Shown here in pieces: positions 32,834-39,550 of a stretch of 39,550 nucleotides of DNA. The notes under the pieces were generated by a model. It did no database searches, was not told the DNA's origin, and saw nothing but the letters and a program-made list of their open reading frames with translations. The translations under genes were made by a program, and so were the position numbers. The first letter of the stretch is position 1. Every line of letters starts with the position of its first letter. Origin of the DNA: Bacteroidota bacterium (GTDB taxonomy: Bacteria; Bacteroidota; Bacteroidia; JAIBAJ01); NCBI GenBank assembly GCA_947475205.1, contig CANJNG010000022.1, positions 1-39,550 of the forward strand, written 5' to 3'.

Positions 32834-33790
32834 TTAAAACCCTGTAGTCAGCACATAGCTACCGTCCAAGTCGGTATTGTTCACTACCATAAAAAAGCGG
32901 AATGTACTCTTGATAACCTGCGAGCCGGTGCCTGTGGCGGTTTTATGAGCGGCAACCGTGAAGTAAGGAACAGTGGTGAAAGCCTCCTTTCGGGTTTGGC
33001 TCAGTCCAAAATCGAGAATGGCATCACCTGTATTTACCACCTTAAACGTATCGGTGGGTTTAAAGGTGTGGAGCAAAATAAAGTTAAAGCTACGGGCGGG
33101 AATTTGATGGTTGTAAGTAGTTTGGCGTTTATTCTGGATGTTTGGCAGGTCGAAATAGGCATCCACTTTTTTGAGGTTGGTAACGTTTAGCATCCCCAAC
33201 GAAAAGTACACAGTCATCATAGCCTGAGCAGTAACTATTCGGGCGTCTTCGGTTTTGGTGGATAGCACACTAATGGTTCCAAAATTACCCCGATTGCTTT
33301 TGATAGCATTCTTCAACAGGGTGTAAAATGCCTGAATATCGCCTTTTAGAGTTGCTAAGGCTGCATCGGTGCCAATGGCTTTGATTAGGGCTGCTACGGC
33401 TGCATCACGTTGGTCTTGTTTGCCCTGCTGAAATGGTTTGCGGCGATTCGGCAACAGGCGAATGTAGTCGGGGGTACCCAAATCGTAAACCTTCTGAATA
33501 GCCACATCCCATTTCCGGATATGGTTGCCTGATAATTGCTTTAGCAGGGCCCTTACTTTGACTGTGCTGCCGATATGCTCCCCGCGACTTTCGAGCAAGG
33601 TGTCAAATAAGGTTACATAATTATCGCTGACAGGGGCATAAGCAGCCAAAATCTGAGCTATTTCCGGGTCGTTTTGCCGGGCGGTTAATACTGCTTTGGT
33701 ATAAGGTGCAATGATTCGCATCTTGCTAAAATTATCCTTGGTAACGTTATCAAAGATGTTGTCGGTTAAACTCCAATTTGTGCTTGACAT
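32834..33790 (-). CDS. Hypothetical soluble protein downstream of a 42-bp satellite array
   Basis: A 318-residue protein without signal peptide or membrane helices. The first two thirds are helical with several Gln/Asp-rich turns (QQGKQDQRDAAVAALIKAIG); the last third is beta-rich and Thr-rich (VPYFTVAAHKTATGTGSQVI). I do not recognise a family. Its 5' end faces a tandem array of 42-base units that begins 109 bases upstream, an arrangement seen also for the hypothetical gene at 15693-16388. Confidence 0.65.
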   Translation of the reverse strand: MSSTNWSLTDNIFDNVTKDNFSKMRIIAPYTKAVLTARQNDPEIAQILAAYAPVSDNYVTLFDTLLESRGEHIGSTVKVRALLKQLSGNHIRKWDVAIQKVYDLGTPDYIRLLPNRRKPFQQGKQDQRDAAVAALIKAIGTDAALATLKGDIQAFYTLLKNAIKSNRGNFGTISVLSTKTEDARIVTAQAMMTVYFSLGMLNVTNLKKVDAYFDLPNIQNKRQTTYNHQIPARSFNFILLHTFKPTDTFKVVNTGDAILDFGLSQTRKEAFTTVPYFTVAAHKTATGTGSQVIKSTFRFFMVVNNTDLDGSYVLTTGF

Positions 33791-33898
33791 AGTATGTAAT
33801 GGTGTGTTTTAAGATGATTTAAGGGCATACTGCTTAATCAGATGGCAAAAATATTTCAATTTTTGGGCATAACGAAATATTTTTCAATAGAAAGTATT

Positions 33899-34234
33899 TG
33901 TGTGAGGGTGTATCGTGTTGTAGATACAAATTCATACACGTGTGTGAAGGTATATCGTATTATAGATACAGGCTCACACACATGTGTGATGGTATATCGT
34001 ATTGTAGATATAGGCTCACACACATGTGTGAGGGTGTATCGTATTATAGATATAGGCTCACACACTTGTGTGAGGGTATATCGTATTGTAGATACAGGCT
34101 CACACACTTATGTGAGGGTATATCGTATTGTAGATACAGGCTCACACACATGTGTAGCTATATAACCGAGTGCAGATACTAGCCAGCACAATTGTTTAGA
34201 TGTATCGCGTATTATAGATACAGACTCACACAGT
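33899..34234. repeat. 42-bp tandem satellite array (eight units) of paired palindromes
   Basis: Eight consecutive 42-base units. Units 1-6 are close to one another, unit 7 (34151-34192) is strongly diverged, and unit 8 (34193-34234) is moderately so. Each unit contains a TGTATC-N8-GATACA dyad, and neighbouring units join in a CTCACACACATGTGTGAG palindrome. No spacers separate the units, so it is not a CRISPR array. Several frames stay open because 42 is a multiple of three. The rest of 33791-34474 contains only the tRNA terminator below. Confidence 0.92.
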
Positions 34235-34395
34235 TGCTATAAAGTGTATTTACGTAATAGGATTTTAAATATTCTTTGATTTCTCCCCAATCTCCAAAGG
34301 AATTTATTTCATGAATCTTTAATAATAGAGAAGTTTAAAGACTTGTAAAAGCTTGACAAATGTCATTGTATAAGTTTATGTCCCGATTTAAACAC

Positions 34396-34423
34396 AAAAA
34401 GCCCCAAATAACTAGGGCTTTTT
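34396..34423 (-). terminator. Terminator downstream of tRNA-Ser(CGA)
   Basis: AAAAAGCCC (34396-34404) pairs with GGGCTTTTT (34415-34423) around a 10-base loop. T-runs lie on both sides, so it could work in both directions; on the minus strand it ends the tRNA-Ser transcript. Confidence 0.8.
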
Positions 34424-34474
34424 TGTCTTTGCTCTCAAACTTGTTTGGTGATTCCGGAATTAATCATACCGTTG

Positions 34475-34561
34475 CGGAGAGGGAGGGATTCGAACCCCCG
34501 GTACCGATGAAAGTACAACTGATTTCGAATCAGTCACATTCGACCACTCTGACACCTCTCC
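34475..34561 (-). tRNA. tRNA-Ser (anticodon CGA)
   Basis: An 87-nt class II tRNA. The acceptor stem GGAGAGG/CCTCTCC, anticodon arm ACTGA-TTCGAAA-TCAGT with anticodon CGA (reads UCG), a long variable arm, and T-loop GGTTCGAATCCC are all visible on the minus strand. The discriminator base is G, as in serine tRNAs. CCA is not encoded. Confidence 0.95.
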
Positions 34562-34604
34562 TATGAATGCAGCACCTATTCGTCAGCATTCTAAAAAGCA
34601 AAAA

Positions 34605-34620
34605 TCCCGCTTAGGCGGGA
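34605..34620 (-). terminator. Terminator between the two tRNA-Ser genes
   Basis: TCCCGC (34605-34610) and GCGGGA (34615-34620) pair around TTAG; on the minus strand the stem is followed by TTTTTGCTTTTT. It lies 11 bases after the tRNA-Ser(TGA) 3' end, so the two tRNAs are probably separate or partly attenuated transcripts. Confidence 0.75.
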
Positions 34621-34630
34621 CTAAAACTTT

Positions 34631-34718
34631 TGGCGGAGAAAGAGGGATTCGAACCCCCGGAAGTGTTACCTTCAACAGTTTTCAAGACTGCCGCAATCGA
34701 CCGCTCTGCCATTTCTCC
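34631..34718 (-). tRNA. tRNA-Ser (anticodon TGA)
   Basis: A class II tRNA with acceptor stem GGAGAAA/TTTCTCC, anticodon arm GCAGT-CTTGAAA-ACTGT with anticodon TGA (reads UCA and related codons), a long variable arm and T-loop GGTTCGAATCCC. G is the discriminator and CCA appears to be encoded (34631-34633), unlike in the neighbouring tRNA. Confidence 0.95.
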
Positions 34719-34817
34719 GCCGCAAAAGTAGAAGTATTTGCTTTTGTTTGGCAGAAGCACAACAATTTTTACAATTCATAATTTTACCAAGCAGCCAAAT
34801 TGCACTACTTTTACAGT

Positions 34818-36434
34818 ATGATTACTCGACTCGCCCTCTTGTTTTTGTTTTTTCAAAGCTTCACTTCCATCGCTCAACGCCTTTATTGTGAAGCCAATCT
34901 GTTGCAGTTTGCCGACCCTGCAACGGGCCCCTATTTAGAAGCCATTCTATCGGTGGATGGCGGCACATTAGTGTCGAAAAAAAATGCGGCTGGTGATTTT
35001 GAACGTGGAGCGTATATTGGAATAATGATACGTAAAACAAAGGCTGATTTGGGTGCTTACGGCTTAATGCCTGGAGGGTTAATTGGAGGGTTAATTATGC
35101 ACGAATTAATGTCTGACACCATTGTGTACGCCGACAAATACGTGCTTTCGGGGCCGGCAACCAAAGATTCTCTCTTTAACTATTCCCTGCTCGACGTTAA
35201 GCGAATTCCGCTTAAAAACGGCGAATATGAAACCACACTGCTGGTTTCGGACATGCATAATCAGAAAGACACACTCAAAACAGTTCTTCCGCTCAAAATT
35301 GAATATAAACGCAGCCATACCTTTCTTTCCGATATTATGTTTATCGAAAGCATGAAGCCCTCCACCACAACTTCTTTGTTTTCGAAAAGCGGATATGAAA
35401 TGATTCCCTTTACCGGAAATTTCTTCCCAAAGAATGTTCAAAGCCTGAAGTTTTATGCTGAGATTGATTTTGGCGAACCCTTTCTCTCTATTCCCGATAG
35501 GCAGATTGTAACCAATTTTTATCTGCAAAATGCCGATAACGATAAACCTGTGGAGGGCTATTCTTCCTTTTCCAGAGATGAAATAAAACCCGTGAATGTG
35601 GTGTGCAAAGAATTTGATATTTCAAAGCTCCCCACCGGAAACTACAATTTGGTTATCTCAGTTAAGAACCGGAAAAATGAAATATTAGTATCGAAATCTA
35701 CCTTCTTTCAACGCAGCAACCCAGAACCCAAAGCAACAGCAGACAACCAACTCAACCCCGATTCGGTATTTAAAGAGAACTTCGATTATGGGCAGGTGAT
35801 GATTGAACAAACATTTGCCGATACGTTTACGAATGTATCGCTTTTAGCCGATTGTATTAAATCGTTATATCCCATTTCTACGAATGCAGAGCGTAACTTT
35901 CAAAACAATCAACTCAATTTGGGGAATCTCCAATTGATGAAGAAATACTTCTTTACCTTTTGGCAAAACCGGAATAAAGTTAATCCGGGCGAGGCTTGGG
36001 AGGTATATTTAGGAAAAGTGAAAACGGTGGTGAAGAATTATAGCACACAAATTCAACGGGGTTATGAAACCGACCGAGGCCGGGTGTATCTGCAATATGG
36101 CGAACCCAACACAATGGATATTCGCCGATTTGAACCCAACTCCTATCCTTATGAAATATGGCATTACTATAAAATCAACAACACCTTGGTTACCCGGCAG
36201 CAATCAAATAAAAAGTTTGTTTTCTACACCAACGACCGCTCTACGAATGATTACAAGTTGTTGCACTCTACGGCAATAGGCGAAACCTATGACGACCGTT
36301 GGCAAATGAAGTTAATTGGCCGCAGCGACCAAAGCCGTAATGTGGACGATACACAACCCATAGATGAGCGGGGTTCGGGGATAAACAGCCGCTATGGATC
36401 AAGAAGCAACGATGATTTTAAAACGCCGTATTAA
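34818..36434 (+). CDS. GWxTD domain-containing secreted protein
   Basis: A 538-residue protein with a signal peptide (about 1-19, LALLFLFFQSFTSIAQ). The C-terminal third matches the GWxTD domain found in Bacteroidota and relatives, clearest in RGYETDRGRVYLQYGEPNTM followed by YPYEIWHYY. The N-terminal part is beta-rich. Function is unknown. ATG at 34818 is used; the longer frame would start at TTG. A TACTTTTA word at 34806 lies just upstream and may be its -7 box, giving a very short leader. Its stop overlaps that of convergent ubiX within a shared TTAA. Confidence 0.82.
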   Translation: MITRLALLFLFFQSFTSIAQRLYCEANLLQFADPATGPYLEAILSVDGGTLVSKKNAAGDFERGAYIGIMIRKTKADLGAYGLMPGGLIGGLIMHELMSDTIVYADKYVLSGPATKDSLFNYSLLDVKRIPLKNGEYETTLLVSDMHNQKDTLKTVLPLKIEYKRSHTFLSDIMFIESMKPSTTTSLFSKSGYEMIPFTGNFFPKNVQSLKFYAEIDFGEPFLSIPDRQIVTNFYLQNADNDKPVEGYSSFSRDEIKPVNVVCKEFDISKLPTGNYNLVISVKNRKNEILVSKSTFFQRSNPEPKATADNQLNPDSVFKENFDYGQVMIEQTFADTFTNVSLLADCIKSLYPISTNAERNFQNNQLNLGNLQLMKKYFFTFWQNRNKVNPGEAWEVYLGKVKTVVKNYSTQIQRGYETDRGRVYLQYGEPNTMDIRRFEPNSYPYEIWHYYKINNTLVTRQQSNKKFVFYTNDRSTNDYKLLHSTAIGETYDDRWQMKLIGRSDQSRNVDDTQPIDERGSGINSRYGSRSNDDFKTPY

Positions 36435-36994
36435 CCCTTCCCCCAGCGATAGCTTTCCCAATCAAATCCGGCTAAATCCAACATTCTGTCAACCACAGTT
36501 GCCGCCAAATCTTCAAAGCTCTTAGGTTGGCTGTAAAATGATGGGGATGCCGGACAAATGATTCCTCCTGCTTCAGTCACGCTTTTCATGTTGTTAAGAT
36601 GAATGAGCGAATAGGGCGTTTCGCGAGGAACGAGTATAAGTTTCTGCCGTTCTTTTAACATTACATCGGCCGCACGGGTTGTGAGGTCGGATGAAGTGCC
36701 GGATGCAATCCGAGCCAATGTACCCATACTGCATGGACAGATAAACATTATATTGTATCGGGCAGAGCCGCTGGCAAAGGGAGCAAAAAAGTCAGCTTTT
36801 CCATATATCTTAAAAGGAATATCGTCGTAGCTTTTGTTGCCTAATTCGTGCTGCCAAACATCACGGGCATTATCACTCATCACCACACCCACTTCTTCAT
36901 ATTGTTCTTTTAGGATAACCAATTTATCCAACAACACTTTTGCATAAATAGATCCACTGGCACCTGTGATAGCAACGACTACTTTGTTTTTCAT
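36431..36994 (-). CDS. ubiX: UbiX/Pad1-type flavin prenyltransferase
   Basis: A 187-residue flavoprotein that prenylates FMN with dimethylallyl phosphate to make the cofactor of UbiD-type decarboxylases. Conserved blocks: TGASGS (10-15), CPCSMGTLA (86-94), LTTRAADV (104-111) and VPRETPYS (122-129). Length is normal and all active-site blocks are intact. A partner UbiD gene is not in the window. In Bacteroidota, which make menaquinone, a UbiD/UbiX pair could serve the futalosine route or another decarboxylation. Confidence 0.95.
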   Translation of the reverse strand: MKNKVVVAITGASGSIYAKVLLDKLVILKEQYEEVGVVMSDNARDVWQHELGNKSYDDIPFKIYGKADFFAPFASGSARYNIMFICPCSMGTLARIASGTSSDLTTRAADVMLKERQKLILVPRETPYSLIHLNNMKSVTEAGGIICPASPSFYSQPKSFEDLAATVVDRMLDLAGFDWESYRWGKG

Positions 36995-37044
36995 GGATTA
37001 TGAAACAGGGTTTTGTGCTTAATGTTTTGTTGATTGGAATATGT

Positions 37045-37212
37045 CGTCATTGCGAACGTACTCGTGAAGCAACCTTTAGCTCTTGGATAGGTGTTTTCGT
37101 CATTGCGAATGTACTCATGAAGTAATCTAAAATGCAGGTAAAGATTTTGGATGTATTAAGTGTTATTGGCATCCAAGAGCTAAAGGTTGCTTCGGAGTAT
37201 CTACCATTGACG
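37045..37212. mobile_element. MITE-like inverted-repeat element
   Basis: A 168-base element. The core arms GAAGCAACCTTTAGCTCTTG-GAT (37066-37088) and 37171-37193 are perfectly complementary over 23 bases, and the match continues outward imperfectly (CGTCATTGCGAACGTACTCG against the complement of CCATTGACG/GGAGTATC). A third, direct copy of the outer motif, CGTCATTGCGAATGTACTCA, lies at 37099-37118. There is no coding content. It resembles widespread CGTCATTGCGA...GAAGCAA repeats. Confidence 0.6.
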
Positions 37213-37257
37213 TATTTTGTAAATGTATAAAATTCAGCAAATTAAAAAATTATTTTT

Positions 37258-37348
37258 CTATGTGAAACCCTATATGAAATAGGTGCCTTTGTGGTTCAAA
37301 AATATCAAAAACCACATAGAATCATAGAAAACATAGAATTTCACATGG
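37258..37348. repeat. Nested palindromic intergenic repeat
   Basis: Outer arms CTATGTGAAA (37258-37267) and TTTCACATGG (37339-37348) pair with one mismatch; inner arms TGTGGTT (37290-37296) and AACCACA (37310-37316) pair exactly. It resembles a CTATGTGGTT/AACCACATAG repeat I recognise from Bacteroidota intergenic DNA. The gap 36995-37522 holds this and the MITE-like element; no gene is supported. Confidence 0.6.
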
Positions 37349-37522
37349 TTTCCAGTTCTAACGTCATTACATATTGCTTTATTTGAAAAATATAGCATCC
37401 AGCAATGATGGCCTATTTTCGCTAACCTATTCCTTAATTCAATGACACTGGACGAAGCCTCCTTGGTTTCAAAATTAAATACTTGCCAAAATGCGTTACC
37501 GAGAGGTAAAACACAATATATA

Positions 37523-38686
37523 CTACCAAATTCCTGCAAATTCCGAAGCTAATCTACGGGCTTCCGTGTTGCTGTTAATGTAATCGTCCAAATTGGGTTT
37601 GGCTACAAAATGTGCTTTAACAATGGTTTTTTCAATAATCTCAGGTATTTGCAGAAACTCAATCTTGTCTTCCAAAAATGCTGCAACAGCCACCTCGTTT
37701 GCAGCATTTAGCACGCAGGACATATTTCCGCCTTTCTCTAAAACATCAAAAGCAAGTCTTAGGCAGCGAAATGTTTCCAAATCGGGTTTCTCAAACGTAA
37801 GGTTTGGATAATTGAGGAAATCAAACCTTGGGAAATCGCTTTTCAGTCGGTTGGGATAGGCCAATGCGTATTGAATAGGCAATTTCATATCGGGTAAACC
37901 TAATTGTGCTTTGATGGAGCCATCGGTGAACTGCACCAAGCTATGCACGATGCTTTGGGGGTGCACGACTACTTCTATTTGATTCGGTTTCAGATGAAAC
38001 AGCCATTTAGCCTCTATCACTTCCAAGCCCTTGTTCATTAAAGTGGCCGAATCGATGGTGATTTTTGCCCCCATAGTCCAGTTGGGATGCTTTAGGGCTT
38101 GTTCTTTCTTTATATGCAGCAGGTCTTCCAGCTTCTTCCCCCGGAATGGTCCACCCGATGCAGTAAGGATTATCTTCTCAATCGGATTATGAAACTCTCC
38201 GGCCAGACATTGAAATATGGCAGAATGCTCGGAGTCCACAGGGTAAATATTCACTGCCTTTTCGCGAGCAATTTTAGTGATGAGTTCTCCGGCAACCACT
38301 AAGGTTTCTTTATTGGCTAAGGCAATTGCTTTTCCGGCATTTATGGCAGATATGGTTGGTTTTAATCCGGCATAGCCCACCATTGCAGTAAGCACGGTGT
38401 CTATTTCCTCCATTTCCACCACCTGCTCTAGGGCTTCGGGTCCGGCGTAAACTTTTATGCCTTCATCAAATAAGCGATCTTTCACCCATTGCAATTTTTC
38501 TTTATCACCAATAACCACCACATTGGGACGAAACGCTAAAGCCTGAGCAACCAATAATTCGACATTTCTACCCGCTGCAAGCACTTCAACGGCGAAATGC
38601 TCCTTGTTTTGGCTGATTACGTCTAATGCCTGAGTTCCAATGGAACCCGTTGAACCTAAAATCGCAATTTTCTTTTTCTCTGTCAT
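37523..38686 (-). CDS. dxr: 1-deoxy-D-xylulose 5-phosphate reductoisomerase
   Basis: A 387-residue enzyme of the MEP isoprenoid pathway, converting DXP to MEP with NADPH. The NADPH loop GSTGSIG is at 11-17, NKE at 125-127, metal ligands D151 and E153 in PVDSEHSA, and E222 in NKGLEVIEAKW. The C-terminal VLNAANEVAVAAFL block is also conserved. Length is typical. It would supply prenyl diphosphates used by the GGGPS-type and UbiX enzymes elsewhere in the window, though they are not linked in one operon. Confidence 0.96.
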   Translation of the reverse strand: MTEKKKIAILGSTGSIGTQALDVISQNKEHFAVEVLAAGRNVELLVAQALAFRPNVVVIGDKEKLQWVKDRLFDEGIKVYAGPEALEQVVEMEEIDTVLTAMVGYAGLKPTISAINAGKAIALANKETLVVAGELITKIAREKAVNIYPVDSEHSAIFQCLAGEFHNPIEKIILTASGGPFRGKKLEDLLHIKKEQALKHPNWTMGAKITIDSATLMNKGLEVIEAKWLFHLKPNQIEVVVHPQSIVHSLVQFTDGSIKAQLGLPDMKLPIQYALAYPNRLKSDFPRFDFLNYPNLTFEKPDLETFRCLRLAFDVLEKGGNMSCVLNAANEVAVAAFLEDKIEFLQIPEIIEKTIVKAHFVAKPNLDDYINSNTEARRLASEFAGIW

Positions 38687-38896
38687 AGCTATTAAGCTGC
38701 AAAGAAAGGGTATATTAATCTGTTTATTTCAAGGGATATTATAAATTGCTCAATGTCCATTCATGTCAAAGCGTTTTTAGCTTTTTCATTTTCAGAAAGC
38801 CAAGACGGAATCCAAACTATGTATGTTTTCAAGAAAGCAATAACATTGCAAAGACGTTTACATCCTTTTTAATCACAGCATTTGCAATCTAAAACC

Positions 38897-39337
38897 ATGA
38901 ATTTAATAGAAATTGTTGTTGATAAAACCCATTCGCAAGCCGATATTGCAAAAATATTTGAACAGCGTGGTTTGAAACGGGGTGATGAGGTACGGGTAAT
39001 ATCCCATCAGGAATTGGATACTTTTCTAGCGACAGCAGTTGCATTTGCAGTTGCGTTGGGAGTAATTTGGTATTTAAATAAAAAGAATCAAGCGAAGCAA
39101 ATAACCGATAAAACTCTTGATGAGTTATTTGGAAAATATGCTTCAATCGAAGAATTGGAAAAGCATATTGAATCGGAATATGGGATAATTTACACAGCAA
39201 ATCATCATATTGCTGATGAGGATGATGTGTGGAGAGTACAGGCAAACACAAGTCTGCTTAAAGCCTATTCAGATGCCGAACCCGAATATTTTTTGGCAGA
39301 TATAAAAGAACCTAATTCTTTGTACAAAAGCAAATGA
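38897..39337 (+). CDS. Small hypothetical protein with one membrane helix
   Basis: A 146-residue protein. An N-terminal alpha/beta part (IEIVVDKTHSQADIAKIFEQ, then RGDEVRVIS) is followed by one hydrophobic helix (about 42-60, FLATAVAFAVALGVIWYL) and a helical acidic C-terminal region. I do not recognise a family; an accessory or antitoxin-like partner role is possible but unsupported. ATG at 38897 is used; the longer frame would start with TTG. Confidence 0.55.
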   Translation: MNLIEIVVDKTHSQADIAKIFEQRGLKRGDEVRVISHQELDTFLATAVAFAVALGVIWYLNKKNQAKQITDKTLDELFGKYASIEELEKHIESEYGIIYTANHHIADEDDVWRVQANTSLLKAYSDAEPEYFLADIKEPNSLYKSK

Positions 39338-39354
39338 AAGGAGGGGATATTGTC

Positions 39355-39407
39355 TTGCAACGGTTTCTTGTTGTGTGTTTTACGATTGTTTGTTTTGCAA
39401 CGGTTTC
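39355..39407. repeat. Direct repeat TTGCAACGGTTTC (two copies)
   Basis: The 13-base word occurs at 39355-39367 and 39395-39407, 40 bases apart. The second copy is followed by CAAATCGTCTTTGCAA, giving a partial palindrome. The word resembles a GCAACGGTTTCAAACCG repeat dispersed in some Bacteroidota genomes. Confidence 0.45.
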
Positions 39408-39491
39408 AAATCGTCTTTGCAAGGGTCAGCGTCAAAAGTTGGGGAGTAAAAGATAAAAGTCTACATTTATGGTTTAAATATAATCCCCATT

Positions 39492-39550
39492 CTACCTACA
39501 TTTTTCAATGAAGTATTTCCAAGCGAGATAATCGCCTACTTCGATATAAC
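39492..39550 (-). CDS. C-terminal end of a gene running off the window
   Basis: On the minus strand one frame is open from the window edge for 18 codons, reading YIEVGDYLAWKYFIEKCR, then TAG (39492-39494). The composition looks like a real amphipathic protein end, and the other two frames have stops. The rest of the gene lies outside, so no function can be given. Confidence 0.4.
   Translation of the reverse strand, partial: YIEVGDYLAWKYFIEKCR

Noticed and set aside
33842-34182. Open frames on both strands over the 42-bp array
   Set aside because: The unit length is a multiple of three and lacks stops in several frames; no start context or non-repeat domain.
16506-34234. Possible CRISPR arrays at 16506-16778 and 33899-34234
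   Set aside because: Units are contiguous without unique spacers and no cas gene is present.
34360-34781. Two short plus-strand open frames with GFEPP and GIRTPGS words
   Set aside because: They are read through the reverse complements of the two tRNA-Ser genes; such peptides are a well-known artefact of tRNA T-loops.
37270-37539. Minus-strand 89-codon frame after dxr
   Set aside because: It needs an ATT start, overlaps the dxr end and runs through the nested palindromic repeat.

Overview
The window looks like a chromosomal segment of a Bacteroidota bacterium. Two secreted proteins carry type IX secretion (T9SS) C-terminal sorting domains, one gene encodes a GWxTD-domain protein, and AtpB has the long N-terminal extension usual in that phylum. 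Several genes are preceded by the Bacteroidota -7 promoter box TAnnTTTG instead of an E. coli type -10/Shine-Dalgarno arrangement. Most of the segment is housekeeping DNA of moderate G+C. One block (about 9.3-15.1 kb) is visibly more A+T-rich and has accessory character.

Layout. 0.2-2.4 kb: an ALDH7-type semialdehyde dehydrogenase and a SprT-like metalloprotease. 2.4-7.5 kb, minus strand: a secreted penicillin-acylase-family Ntn hydrolase, then a tight group (GGGP synthase, TenI/ThiE-like protein, PnuC transporter, NadR-like kinase, DoxX-like protein) with start/stop overlaps, suggesting uptake and phosphorylation of a vitamin-type riboside. 7.6-9.0 kb: cystathionine beta-synthase-like enzyme with CBS domains. 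9.3-15.1 kb, minus strand: six tightly packed genes, all but one clearly membrane proteins: an Ig-like small protein, two DUF4407-type proteins, a membrane-anchored transglutaminase-like protein, a four-helix membrane protein and a pentameric ligand-gated ion channel (pLGIC) homologue. This is the best candidate for an undescribed system.

15.2-18.2 kb is repeat-rich: perfect palindromes, a hypothetical protein with a fibronectin-III-like end, a 21/42-bp tandem array, an XRE-type regulator preceded by three operator-like palindromes, an inverted-repeat cluster and a broken phage-tail-collar fragment. 18.2-25.1 kb: a T9SS protein, M32 carboxypeptidase, a glycosyltransferase/aminotransferase/ketoisomerase set for an amino-deoxysugar, then CdsA, DUF2007 and LUD-domain genes. 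25.3-31.7 kb: a secreted hypothetical gene lying between the atpG 3' end and a second 31-bp copy of that 3' end, then atpBEFHAG (transcribed on the minus strand) with a strong intercistronic hairpin after atpE.

31.9-39.5 kb: a PKD/T9SS protein, a hypothetical protein with a 42-bp satellite array upstream, two tandem tRNA-Ser genes with terminators, a GWxTD protein, ubiX, a MITE-like inverted-repeat element, dxr, a small membrane-anchored hypothetical protein and the last codons of a minus-strand gene running off the window. A recurrent theme is a 42-bp-period satellite array about 110-120 bp upstream of a minus-strand hypothetical gene; it occurs twice.
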